In this document: in pieces, positions 51,934 through 60,400 of the stretch
How the letters are laid out: the number at the start of each line of letters is the position of its first letter
How positions within the stretch are numbered: the stretch's first letter is position 1
Assembly: GCF_007830595.1 (NCBI RefSeq)
Contig: NZ_VLLD01000004.1
DNA length: 64,000 nucleotides
Direction: 5' to 3' (one strand)
Source of the DNA: Treponema_B putidum
Lineage (GTDB): Bacteria > Spirochaetota > Spirochaetia > Treponematales > Treponemataceae
The notes under the pieces: generated by a model
Databases searched by the model: none
The model's input: only the letters and a program-made list of their open reading frames with translations
What the model was told of the DNA's origin: nothing
Program-made: the position numbers and the translations under genes

Positions 51934-52617
51934 ATGGTAAAAATAAATTCTCTCAAGTTTAAATATCCGAATTCAAAAAAAGAAGTTTTAAAAAATATAA
52001 ATTTGGAAGTAAAACAAGGAGACTATATTTCGATTGTGGGAGAAAACGGCTGCGGAAAAAGCACCCTTTTAAAGCTGATTTTAAAACTGTTAAAAATACA
52101 AAAAGGTGAAATTATTATCAATGCAAAAAGGATCGGCTATCTTCCGCAAAAAAAAGAAAATCTAAACGATTTTCCGATTACGCTTTTTGAACTTTTAAAT
52201 TCCTATAGAAAAATATTAAAGATACGCGAAAGCGATTGTGCCCTAAAAGCCTTGGAAAGGGTGAATTTAATCGAATACAAAAACAGCCTTGCCGGAGAGC
52301 TTTCGGGAGGTCAGCTTCAAAAACTCTACATAGCCCGTGCCCTTATCGGGGATCCCGACCTTTTAATTTTAGATGAACCTTCTACCGGAATAGATGTTCA
52401 GGGACAAAAAGAAATTTATTCTTTTGTAAAAGTTTTAAACACTAAAAAGGGGCTGACCGTCATTTCGGTTGACCATAATCTGGATGCGGCTATTTTTAAT
52501 TCTACCAAAATATTTCATATAAAAAACGGAGAAGGCCATTTGTGTAATCCTAAACAATATACTTCGGAATTTTTTAATCCGAGCTTTGTTCAATTTAAAC
52601 CAAGAGGGGAAAAATAA
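51934..52617 (+). CDS. Metal ABC transporter ATPase (ZnuC/MntB-like)
   Basis: A 227-residue ATPase with Walker A GENGCGKST, signature ELSGGQLQK and Walker B LLILDEPSTGID. The pair with an ABC-3 permease downstream defines a divalent-metal importer (Zn2+ or Mn2+). No substrate-binding lipoprotein gene is in the operon, so it must lie elsewhere or the pair is an exporter-like orphan. Transcript appears leaderless. Confidence 0.9.
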   Translation: MVKINSLKFKYPNSKKEVLKNINLEVKQGDYISIVGENGCGKSTLLKLILKLLKIQKGEIIINAKRIGYLPQKKENLNDFPITLFELLNSYRKILKIRESDCALKALERVNLIEYKNSLAGELSGGQLQKLYIARALIGDPDLLILDEPSTGIDVQGQKEIYSFVKVLNTKKGLTVISVDHNLDAAIFNSTKIFHIKNGEGHLCNPKQYTSEFFNPSFVQFKPRGEK

Positions 52618-52618
52618 G

Positions 52619-53437
52619 ATGCTTCAATACGGTTTTATGCAAAACGCCTTTATCGTTTCTTTTTTTATAGGAATCCTTTGCCCTTCAATCGGCTTATTTT
52701 TAGTACTCAGAAGATACTCCCTCATAGGGGACACACTTTCCCACAGTTCTCTTGCAGGCGTTACCCTCGCCCTCGCTTCAGGAATAAACCCGATACTTGG
52801 GGCCTTTATTTTTACGACTGCGGCAGGAGCTCTGATAGAAGCCCTGAGGAATGCTTTTAAAGAATACCAAGATTTAATCCTTTCGATAGTTTTATCATTG
52901 AGCGTCGGAATAGCCATTACCCTCATAAGCTCAGGAACCGTTAGAGCAAATGCCGAAACCTATTTATTCGGAAGCGTCTTAACCGTTTCTTATTCGGATT
53001 TGATTACAGTGATTGCTTTAAGTATTCTGTCATTGCTTACTTTGGGGCTAATGTATCACAAGATGGTGTACATAGCCCTCGATGAAGATATTGCAAAAAT
53101 AATAGGAGTTAAGACAAGACTTATCAATTACTTATTTTCAGGTCTAACTGCGGCAACGATAGCCGTTTCATTAAAAATAGTGGGAATGTTGGTTTTAAGC
53201 TCGATGATAGCCCTCCCCGTCGCAACAGCCCTTCAATTAAAAATGAGCTTTAAAAAGACATTGATTTTTTCTATTTTGATAAGCGTTGCAGACATAATGC
53301 TCGGTCTGGTCTTGTCCTATCACCTAAATGTCGCTCCCGGCGGCTTTACAGCCCTAGTGTCGGTCATCGTTTTAATATTGACAATAGGAATAAATTTTTT
53401 TTTAAAGCATACTAAACGGAATAAGATGTCTACATAA
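52619..53437 (+). CDS. Metal ABC transporter permease (ZnuB-like)
   Basis: A 272-residue ABC-3 family permease with seven or eight helices (FFIGILCPSIGLFLVLRRYS, DTLSHSSLAGVTLALASG). The start at 52619 is set by GAGGGG 11 bases upstream and lies two bases after the ATPase stop, so the two are coupled. It would carry Zn2+ or Mn2+ across the inner membrane. Confidence 0.92.
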   Translation: MLQYGFMQNAFIVSFFIGILCPSIGLFLVLRRYSLIGDTLSHSSLAGVTLALASGINPILGAFIFTTAAGALIEALRNAFKEYQDLILSIVLSLSVGIAITLISSGTVRANAETYLFGSVLTVSYSDLITVIALSILSLLTLGLMYHKMVYIALDEDIAKIIGVKTRLINYLFSGLTAATIAVSLKIVGMLVLSSMIALPVATALQLKMSFKKTLIFSILISVADIMLGLVLSYHLNVAPGGFTALVSVIVLILTIGINFFLKHTKRNKMST

Positions 53438-53472
53438 CAAAGGTAGAAAATAAACCACAAGCAAACAAGAAG

Positions 53473-53501
53473 TTGCGGAAAAAGGTAATTTAGTATATAA
53501 T
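53473..53501 (+). promoter_or_regulatory. Promoter of the MazEF-type module
   Basis: TTGCGG at 53473, 17 bases, TATAAT at 53496; GGAGG before the antitoxin ATG. Confidence 0.65.
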
Positions 53502-53521
53502 GTTAATTATGGAGGTGAATT

Positions 53522-53716
53522 ATGTCTGATGCACTTACACAAGTTGAAAATCAAGTTCTTTCTTTTTCCTTAGCAGAACAGATTCGTCTTCTTACCTTTA
53601 TTGCAAATAATGTAAATAAACAAACTTTTATGTTGGCAGAAGGAGAAGCCTTAAAGAAAATTAGAGAATCAAGTCTGGAAACCGTTTGGGAGAGTATAAA
53701 AAATGACTCGTGGTGA
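53522..53716 (+). CDS. Antitoxin of a truncated MazEF/PemIK-type module
   Basis: A 64-residue acidic, helical protein (MSDALTQVENQVLSFSLAEQ, ending ETVWESIKNDSW) with a strong ribosome site. It is judged an antitoxin from its size, helical content and 14-base overlap with a MazF-like start. I do not recognise the exact antitoxin family. With the toxin truncated it may be an orphan regulator. Confidence 0.75.
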   Translation: MSDALTQVENQVLSFSLAEQIRLLTFIANNVNKQTFMLAEGEALKKIRESSLETVWESIKNDSW

Positions 53717-53864
53717 TATTTATATGCTTGATTTCGGCATTCCGTCCGGGAGCGAGCCGGGAATGAGACGGCCGGTAGTAATAATACAGTCCGATAAAAA
53801 TAATTTGAATAGTTTAAATACAACTTTATTTAAAATTTTCTATACGGGGAACGCACGGGTTTAG
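53703..53864 (+). pseudogene. MazF/PemK toxin, C-terminally truncated
   Basis: Reads MTRGDIYMLDFGIPSGSEPG, then MRRPVVIIQSDKNNLNSLNT before running into unrelated sequence and stopping at 53864, 53 residues in all. The N-terminal GDIY and RPVVIIQ strands are classic MazF; the second half with the active-site Thr/Ser region is absent. The break near 53825 coincides with the end of the convergent gene, suggesting a deletion or rearrangement joined them. Confidence 0.83.
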
Positions 53865-54705
53865 AAGCATCTCGGATAGTCCAGTCCTCAAGGGCTTCGC
53901 CGGAAAGGCGGGGCATAAAGCGTTTTTCTTTTACGGCCTTCATCGAAGAGCCTGCACCTACAGATTCGTTCCACCAGTCGTATAAATGAACATTGGTCTT
54001 TACTCCAAAAAAATCGTGAGTTTTTTCAAGTGAAACGAAGCCGATTGGGTCATATTCATAAAATTTTAATTTTGCTTCCGCCGTATTAGGATGAATTTCA
54101 TAAGGCAGCCATTTTTGCGGAATATAATTGTTTCCTATTATTTTTTTGTACTCGCTAGGCATTCCGTAGGTGTAAAGAAGTTTAGTGTGGGTATCAAGTG
54201 CGCACATTAAGTTATTAAGAGCGTTTTCAAAAAGGCCGCCCTTAGCCGCATAAGCGGTAAATTTAAAAAAGATAAAACGTTCAAGGATTTTAGCTTCTGA
54301 AGGCTCATCATAAATAGGCAAATCAAAGGGATGAACGCCTTCTACCTTGTAATAAACTACATCGTTTATTTTATTTGTTATACCTAAAAAAACCGAAGAA
54401 CCCGGCACCTCAGTTTCACGGTATTTATAAGTTTTTCCTTTTTTTCCCCAGCCTTCATGAGGAAGGCAGGGTTCCCATTTAAACTTTGAGCTAAAAAGGA
54501 TTTCAACTACCGGTGCCGACCCCTTTGAGGGCGAAGTAATTTTTGCCATGTGGATGAGGCAATCACCCAGCCTTGCCTTTTCGTAAATGCAGTCGGGATT
54601 TTCGGGATCAGCTTTTATACTATTATCCTCTAAGTCCCCGGCCATTAGAAAATTCACAAAACAAAAGAGAAACAAAACGAAAAACTTTAAACTTAATTTT
54701 TTCAT
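53830..54705 (-). CDS. Secreted hypothetical protein sharing a module with the giant lipoprotein
   Basis: A 291-residue protein with a Sec signal (cut near FLMAGDLED). Residues about 140-290 match the 460-595 module of the lipoprotein upstream: FFKFTAYAAKG, MCALDTHTKLLYTYGMPSEY, YDPIGFVSLEK and the closing SPYRKF correspond to YFYRFTADASMG, MFCVDRYSKFLFYYSDPAKI, TDPVGYVKEDG and SPYRNP. I do not know the fold. It is the third gene of the barrel locus, behind a terminator; AGGA precedes the ATG. Its stop is at the junction with the truncated MazF gene. Confidence 0.8.
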   Translation of the reverse strand: MKKLSLKFFVLFLFCFVNFLMAGDLEDNSIKADPENPDCIYEKARLGDCLIHMAKITSPSKGSAPVVEILFSSKFKWEPCLPHEGWGKKGKTYKYRETEVPGSSVFLGITNKINDVVYYKVEGVHPFDLPIYDEPSEAKILERFIFFKFTAYAAKGGLFENALNNLMCALDTHTKLLYTYGMPSEYKKIIGNNYIPQKWLPYEIHPNTAEAKLKFYEYDPIGFVSLEKTHDFFGVKTNVHLYDWWNESVGAGSSMKAVKEKRFMPRLSGEALEDWTIRDASKPVRSPYRKF

Positions 54706-54723
54706 AAGATTCCTAAACTTGAA

Positions 54724-54758
54724 AAAAGCCGAAGGCTCACGAGGAGGCTTCGGCTTTT
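54724..54758 (-). terminator. Intrinsic terminator inside the barrel-lipoprotein locus
   Basis: AAAAGCCGAAG at 54724 and CTTCGGCTTTT at 54748 form a perfect 11-bp stem with a 13-base loop, followed by TTTTTTC on the minus strand. It lies between the giant lipoprotein gene and the third gene and leaves no room for a full promoter before the latter. Confidence 0.88.
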
Positions 54759-54763
54759 AAAAT

Positions 54764-57700
54764 TTATTTCCAACTGATTGTATAAATTACCTTTACCGTA
54801 CCTTTTGAGCGTGTACTGGCTTCATTCTCTCCACCATCGTCCATATTTTTATATTTTTTGTCTTCGTCATGTTTATAGCCGTTGTTATTAACCGTATACG
54901 TAATAACAAAGTCTTTTTCTTCGCCATCGGCAAGGGTAAAGTTTTCATCATAGGAGATCGTTACACGCTCCGGCTGATTAAGTTGTAGTGCAGCTGCATC
55001 TAAACGCCATGTTCCGGTAGTTTCGTTGTAGACAAGTTTAATGATGCTGTTATTATCTAAGGGCTGCTTGGGGTATACCGGTCCACCGCCAGCCGTTGTC
55101 CATTCCGATCGCCAATAATCAAGCCGGTTTGATTTTATCAGATAGGTTTTAAATACAATATCCATTTCTGAAAAATCAGAGAAATCCTTAGCTAGAACAA
55201 AATTATTATCTGCTTTATCCCCCCCTAGTTCTATGTAATCGTTCTCTTTCACATATTCACCGTATCCGCCGTCAAACCAACCGCCTGAACCGCTTCCTTC
55301 AAAGGGAAAGTCGTATTTCCATTGTATGTTGCCCGTATCGCCATTTGCATTTACCGTAACGGCAAGATCATGAGCAAAATGAGCACCGTCAATATATTTA
55401 TGATTCTTATGATCTGCCCAACCTGCCGTTGACCACGACTGTAAACTTTCATTTTCAATTTTGGGTCTTATGGTAAGGCGCATCTTCGGCTCAAAAGAAA
55501 CCGAAACGGCAGCATTTGCCGCTCCAACCGTTAATACGGCAAGGGTTTTATCAGCGTAGGGAACTTCGAAAGCAGCACCCGCACATTCCCAACCATTTAT
55601 GATATACCTAGGTTTGGGTGTTGCAATAAATCTAATCTTTTCGCCTTTTTTTATGTATGTATCCGATTCGATAGATTTTCCGTTATGCAGGGCTGTAAGG
55701 AAACCGCCTTCATCGCCTGAGACCGAAAAACTTACACGGTATAAAGCTTCAACGGAAACCTTTACTATGGAGCTCTTTTTAATTGCTGTCTTATTTCCGT
55801 TTACTCCTGTATTTGTATTTGTAACCTCACAATAATAAAAGTCGTTATGCTCGGCAGATGTTTCAGGGGTAAATGTATAAGTTTCAGTGACGGCATCACT
55901 TATCGGTGAACCGGCATCAACTTCATTATCAGCCTTAAACCACTGATATGTTAGGTTTCCTCCATCAACGGATTCTGCAAGAACGGATAGACTTATTTCT
56001 TCAGAAGAACCGATAGCTATACTAATACTTTCGGGCTGCTTCAATATCTTAGGAGATTCGGCATCAATTATAATTTCTCCGCTGCCGGGAACTAAACGGA
56101 ATTTAGCCTCTTCCGATTTAACCTCGGTAACTTTTCCATTAGCCGTATTTTCATTCTTTATTATGCAGTAACAATAAGCATCTATCTCGGCAGAAGTATC
56201 CGGTACATATATAGCTCCTACAGCTCCATCAATCTTTTCATCAGAAGAACCGTCTGCATTCAGTCTCTTATACCACTGATATGAAAGATTCTCTCCTTCG
56301 GGTGACGGAAGAACTCTAACCTCAAAGGAAACATTATCCCCTACATGAGCATATACGGAGGCAGGCTGCCCCATTATCATAGGTTCTGCAACGGTGTATT
56401 TAGGATTTATTTCAGTAGAAACTTCAGTCTTTTTTATCTCAATAGGATTTCTATAAGGTGAAAACCCCGCACCATTTGCTTTTTTTTCGGCAGGCTTTGT
56501 AAAAGCCGGATTTTCTTGGGCGTGATAATTACTTGCATTTATATTGTCTTTAATCCACTGGTACATTACAACACTACCATCTTCTTTTACATAGCCGACG
56601 GGGTCGGTCATATAAAACGGTTTTTTAAATTGGATGTGATCACCTATAGAAGCAGCAGCATAGTCAGTCCATTCCGTAGGGAGCTTGCTGCCGGCAATAC
56701 TTTTTATCTTAGCCGGATCACTATAATAAAAAAGGAACTTGGAATAGCGATCCACACAGAACATGGAATTGTCGGCTTTTATCCCCATTGAAGCATCTGC
56801 GGTAAAACGGTAAAAATAGAATCGGTTATCATGAGGATTTGGTGCAAGTTCGGCATCGGTACCGTGTGCACTTCCTCGGTCTTTTCTAGTTTTATACCGG
56901 TAAATTTTTACATTGGAAATTGCTTTAAACCCGGAACCGATTGATGAAGGAATGTTTTCAACCATTTCGGGATTCCCGCTCCAGCTTCCGTCTTGGAACT
57001 TGTACGAGGCAATAATACCCGACATACTGGGCATATGTAATACCCACTCATCAAATTTTGAAGCAGGAAATTCATAATTCTCATTATAATAATCGAAGGG
57101 GTCAACATTTTCTATTATGTTATTTATTTTTACTACATATTTTTTATTCCCATTTTTATCTATAGGATTGTATAAAACTCCTGCACTTTTCTTTACGGTA
57201 ATGTTCATTTCCCATGCTTGATATTTACCTTCCTTTGCCGCTACCGAAAGCTTTAAGGATATTATGTCTTCACTTCCAAACACTGCGGGTTTAGGACTTA
57301 TTTCTGCAGGGATATAACCGAATTTCTTAAAGGATAAGACCACATCTTCGGGATTAAGACTTTGAGTATTTTCCGGAACATGAGCGGTTTTTCCTATCTC
57401 AGCCTTTATACCTAGAACATACATTTCTAAAAGCTGCAAGGCCTCATCTTCGTCTTCGGATTTTGCTTCTCTTGTTACAGCAATAACTTTTTCAAAGTCC
57501 TTATACTGCCCCTTTTGCCCTTTAACCATTATTTTTATATTTACGGTATCATTTTCTTTTAATTCGACAGGCGAGTTTTCCACATCTACAGGTATAACCG
57601 TTTCATTTTCCCCATATTTAAATTTTGCCTCAATATTAGAAGGATCAATGGTACTATATTTATATGGGATACTAATATCCCCCTGCATAGCATCTATACC

Positions 57701-58222
57701 GCAAATTTTAAGGCTCTTCAATTCCAAATCATAGGGTTCGCTTTGTGTAATCTTTATAATTTTCTCAATAGAAGCATATTTCCCCTCATTATCCGCAACC
57801 TTTATTGTAATAGGTACCGTTTGACCTGAAACAAGAGGAGCCCCCTCTCCGTTGATTTTTACATCTACTAAAACAGGTTCCATCTTTGATAAGGAATTTA
57901 CAGCCTTAACCTTTATATTATCGATAGAAACCTCTTCAACCGAAGAAGGAACTGTAACAATATAGGTCTTAGCTTTTGAAAATTTATTTAATCTATCGGC
58001 TTCATCAATGGGTGTTTCGGAAAGGACGGGGACAACAGGATTATCTGCAACAGATATTTCGGTTATATACATTGTCATTCCTATATCATCATTTACACGA
58101 GGATACCAAGAAGATCCCAAAGCAGGTTTACACGCGCTGAACAATGTCAAAACAAAGCCTGCAAATATAAGACCTGCAAACCTTTTTGTTAATTTAGTTT
58201 TTACAACACTTATGTTTTTCAT
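54764..58222 (-). CDS. 1152-residue multidomain lipoprotein
   Basis: A very large lipoprotein (lipobox LFSAC, Cys31). Order: three tandem modules of about 90 residues (about 50-345), each ending in a G-x-Y pattern (NEGKYASIEKIIKIT, QKGQYKDFEKVIAVT, KEGKYQAWEMNITV); a unique module at about 460-595 shared with the small secreted protein; two Ig-like modules (about 630-850, each with a SYQWYK or TYQWFK strand and a YCYC or YYCEV strand); an InlB B-repeat-like segment (GEKIRFIATPKPRYIINGWE); and a C-terminal beta-rich domain. It starts eight bases after the barrel gene. Surface adhesin or carbohydrate contact is plausible but not shown. Confidence 0.88.
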   Translation of the reverse strand: MKNISVVKTKLTKRFAGLIFAGFVLTLFSACKPALGSSWYPRVNDDIGMTMYITEISVADNPVVPVLSETPIDEADRLNKFSKAKTYIVTVPSSVEEVSIDNIKVKAVNSLSKMEPVLVDVKINGEGAPLVSGQTVPITIKVADNEGKYASIEKIIKITQSEPYDLELKSLKICGIDAMQGDISIPYKYSTIDPSNIEAKFKYGENETVIPVDVENSPVELKENDTVNIKIMVKGQKGQYKDFEKVIAVTREAKSEDEDEALQLLEMYVLGIKAEIGKTAHVPENTQSLNPEDVVLSFKKFGYIPAEISPKPAVFGSEDIISLKLSVAAKEGKYQAWEMNITVKKSAGVLYNPIDKNGNKKYVVKINNIIENVDPFDYYNENYEFPASKFDEWVLHMPSMSGIIASYKFQDGSWSGNPEMVENIPSSIGSGFKAISNVKIYRYKTRKDRGSAHGTDAELAPNPHDNRFYFYRFTADASMGIKADNSMFCVDRYSKFLFYYSDPAKIKSIAGSKLPTEWTDYAAASIGDHIQFKKPFYMTDPVGYVKEDGSVVMYQWIKDNINASNYHAQENPAFTKPAEKKANGAGFSPYRNPIEIKKTEVSTEINPKYTVAEPMIMGQPASVYAHVGDNVSFEVRVLPSPEGENLSYQWYKRLNADGSSDEKIDGAVGAIYVPDTSAEIDAYCYCIIKNENTANGKVTEVKSEEAKFRLVPGSGEIIIDAESPKILKQPESISIAIGSSEEISLSVLAESVDGGNLTYQWFKADNEVDAGSPISDAVTETYTFTPETSAEHNDFYYCEVTNTNTGVNGNKTAIKKSSIVKVSVEALYRVSFSVSGDEGGFLTALHNGKSIESDTYIKKGEKIRFIATPKPRYIINGWECAGAAFEVPYADKTLAVLTVGAANAAVSVSFEPKMRLTIRPKIENESLQSWSTAGWADHKNHKYIDGAHFAHDLAVTVNANGDTGNIQWKYDFPFEGSGSGGWFDGGYGEYVKENDYIELGGDKADNNFVLAKDFSDFSEMDIVFKTYLIKSNRLDYWRSEWTTAGGGPVYPKQPLDNNSIIKLVYNETTGTWRLDAAALQLNQPERVTISYDENFTLADGEEKDFVITYTVNNNGYKHDEDKKYKNMDDGGENEASTRSKGTVKVIYTISWK

Positions 58223-58230
58223 ATTTCACC

Positions 58231-59124
58231 TCACACCTTAAATAAAAGCCCCAGACTTATACCGAAGTCAAGGTTATTCATAAAAAATGACTTTATAGGA
58301 TCCCGTTCAAAATTTACACCGACACCGTTTTTGTTACCATTAATAATTGCAGCTTTTTCTACCTTTTTAGGAAGAGCTACATATCCAGGCTTATAAACGG
58401 AATAAGACAAGTATCCGCCTATTGTCAAACCCATTGTAGAAATTATCGGCTGATTATATTCGATAGATAACTTTAAAAGAAGGCTTAAAGGATTCATTTT
58501 TTTCATCATAGATTCCGAAATATAAAGAGTTCCTGTCTCAGAGGAAAAATCAATATTTTCCGCCTTTAAAGCGGCAAGTTCTTCATCATTTAGATTAGTA
58601 TAAAGCTCATAAGTGGGCTGCGGATCTGCCAGAATTTTTCCTCCTATGCCGAAACCTAAAACAAGTCTGTTCTTTAAAAGCATTGTTTTAAGGCTCGTCC
58701 CAAAAGTTATAACGGGTGACATATAGACACGGCAATATACTTCAATATCTTTTTTATAAGATTTTCCATCCGCTCCAGTAAATGGCTGCTGACTTGATCC
58801 CGAAATCTGGCCTGAAAAGCCCTGCCCTACACCTAGGTTAAAGGCGAGCCCAAGACCTCCGAAAATATTGTTATTTGTATAATTAAAGTATCTTTTCGAA
58901 TCAAAAATATAGGTAAGTTCGGCATCTCCGTTCACAATAAAACCGGCCATACCTCGCATAAAATCGGCACCAAGATATTCTTTATCAGCCTCATTTATAT
59001 GTGGATCAGTGTAAGAACCGGAAAAATTAGCTCTAAGACCCAGAGTAAAGCCTTCTTCAAAAGCAAAGGCCGAAAAACTTACAAACACAAACATAACCAA
59101 AAAAATAATTTTAATCGGTTTCAT
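58231..59124 (-). CDS. Outer-membrane beta-barrel-like protein
   Basis: A 297-residue exported protein with a Sec signal ending AFAFEEG. The mature part alternates amphipathic strands with Gly- and aromatic-rich turns (FGGLGLAFNLGVGQGF, LVLGFGIGGKIL, LGISLGLLFKV) and ends in a hydrophobic strand with a terminal Val, typical of barrels. The start at 59124 is set by GAGG five bases upstream. It heads the lipoprotein operon and has a good promoter. Family not recognised; an OmpA-like or lipid-transport barrel is possible. Confidence 0.8.
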   Translation of the reverse strand: MKPIKIIFLVMFVFVSFSAFAFEEGFTLGLRANFSGSYTDPHINEADKEYLGADFMRGMAGFIVNGDAELTYIFDSKRYFNYTNNNIFGGLGLAFNLGVGQGFSGQISGSSQQPFTGADGKSYKKDIEVYCRVYMSPVITFGTSLKTMLLKNRLVLGFGIGGKILADPQPTYELYTNLNDEELAALKAENIDFSSETGTLYISESMMKKMNPLSLLLKLSIEYNQPIISTMGLTIGGYLSYSVYKPGYVALPKKVEKAAIINGNKNGVGVNFERDPIKSFFMNNLDFGISLGLLFKV

Positions 59125-59142
59125 AAACACCTCAACTCTTGA

Positions 59143-59171
59143 ATGATACAGTTTTTTTACTGAATGGTCAA
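59143..59171 (-). promoter_or_regulatory. Promoter of the barrel-lipoprotein operon
   Basis: On the minus strand TTGACC (plus 59166-59171), 17 bases, TATCAT (plus 59143-59148); leader of about 12 bases with GAGG. Confidence 0.7.
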
Positions 59172-59200
59172 TATAAAATTAAGCATAAAATTTTCCCCGA

Positions 59201-59229
59201 TGGACTTTTTTGCATTTTTAAGATAAAAT
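59201..59229 (+). promoter_or_regulatory. Promoter of thiI placing the ATG at +1
   Basis: TGGACT at 59201, 17 bases, TAAAAT at 59224; ATG at 59238 begins nine bases after the -10. No Shine-Dalgarno: leaderless. Confidence 0.6.
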
Positions 59230-59237
59230 ATAAAAAT

Positions 59238-60398
59238 ATGGAACTTTTCTATCTTGCAAAAATAGGCGAAATTAACTTAAAAAAAGGGAATTTAAAAGAC
59301 TTTGAAATTCGGCTTTCGCAGAATTTACGCAGCTATTTGCCCGAAGCTAGGCCCAATATACGCGTGCGAGCCGGAAGAATGTATGTAAGCGTCAAGCCCG
59401 AATTTAAAGAAAAAACCGAAGAAGCCCTAAATAAGCTGATAGGCATTACAGGCTGGGCCGAAGCCATTCCTGCCGAAAAAACTATTGAATCCATTACTGA
59501 AACAGCTAAGGCCGAAGCCGTAAAAGCCCGCAATGCGGGGGCTAAGACCTTTAAAATAGAATCCCGCCGCGGCGAAAAGACCTTTCCCCTAACCTCCTAC
59601 GAAATTTCACGGGAAGTAGGAGGAGTAATCCACACTGAAGGGATTTTAAAAGTAGACGTTCATAATCCCGATATTGTAATTTCCATCGAAGTAAGAGAAA
59701 AGGCCTTTATCTACGGCCTTGAGCACAAGGGACGGAGGGGGCTTCCCTGCGGCTGTTCGGGAAGGGGACTTTTACTACTATCGGGAGGAATAGACTCCCC
59801 CGTTGCAGGCTTTAAAATGCTTACCCGCGGAATGAAGTTGGACTATATTTATTTTCACTCTTACCCTTATACTTCGCCCGAAGCCCAAGCTAAGGTTGAA
59901 AAACTGGCCGGCATTTTAGCCGATTACGGCCTCGGCGGATACCTCAACATCATTCCCTTTACAAAGGTTCAGCAGCAAATCAGAGAAAAAAGCCCCGAAG
60001 CCTATTTAACTTTGATGATGAGAATCTGCATGATGAAAATAGCAAATATGACGGCAAGGGGTATAAATTCCAAATGCCTTATCACCGGCGAAAGCCTTGC
60101 CCAGGTTGCAAGCCAAACGGTAGAAAACTTGACCGTAACCAATTCTTATGCCGAATTTCCTGTTTTTAGGCCTTTAATCGGACTCGATAAGGAAGAAATT
60201 ACAATAAAAGCCAAGGAAATAGGCACCTACGAAACCTCAATCTTGCCGTACGAAGATTGCTGTGTTATGTTTTCACCCAAACATCCGATTTTATACTCAA
60301 ACCTTAAAGATGCAGCCGAGATTTTCGATAGGATGGAAATAGACAGTCTTTTAGAAGAGGCCTATGCTCAACGAGAAGTAAAAAAGATGAGTTTTTAA
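59238..60398 (+). CDS. thiI: tRNA uracil 4-sulfurtransferase ThiI
   Basis: A 386-residue ThiI that transfers sulfur to U8 of tRNA. THUMP domain at about 60-165, then the PP-loop SGGIDSPVAGF near 180-190 and the C-terminal AANH fold with RPLIGLDKEEI. The rhodanese domain of the E. coli enzyme is absent, so another sulfur donor is used. The longer frame starting at 59139 has no ribosome site and lies across the promoter, so ATG 59238 is chosen. Confidence 0.94.
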   Translation: MELFYLAKIGEINLKKGNLKDFEIRLSQNLRSYLPEARPNIRVRAGRMYVSVKPEFKEKTEEALNKLIGITGWAEAIPAEKTIESITETAKAEAVKARNAGAKTFKIESRRGEKTFPLTSYEISREVGGVIHTEGILKVDVHNPDIVISIEVREKAFIYGLEHKGRRGLPCGCSGRGLLLLSGGIDSPVAGFKMLTRGMKLDYIYFHSYPYTSPEAQAKVEKLAGILADYGLGGYLNIIPFTKVQQQIREKSPEAYLTLMMRICMMKIANMTARGINSKCLITGESLAQVASQTVENLTVTNSYAEFPVFRPLIGLDKEEITIKAKEIGTYETSILPYEDCCVMFSPKHPILYSNLKDAAEIFDRMEIDSLLEEAYAQREVKKMSF

Positions 60399-60400
60399 AG

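Noticed and set aside
59139..59237. 33-residue N-terminal extension of ThiI
   Set aside because: It has no ribosome site, spans the predicted promoter, and ThiI homologues begin at the MELFYLAKIGE position.
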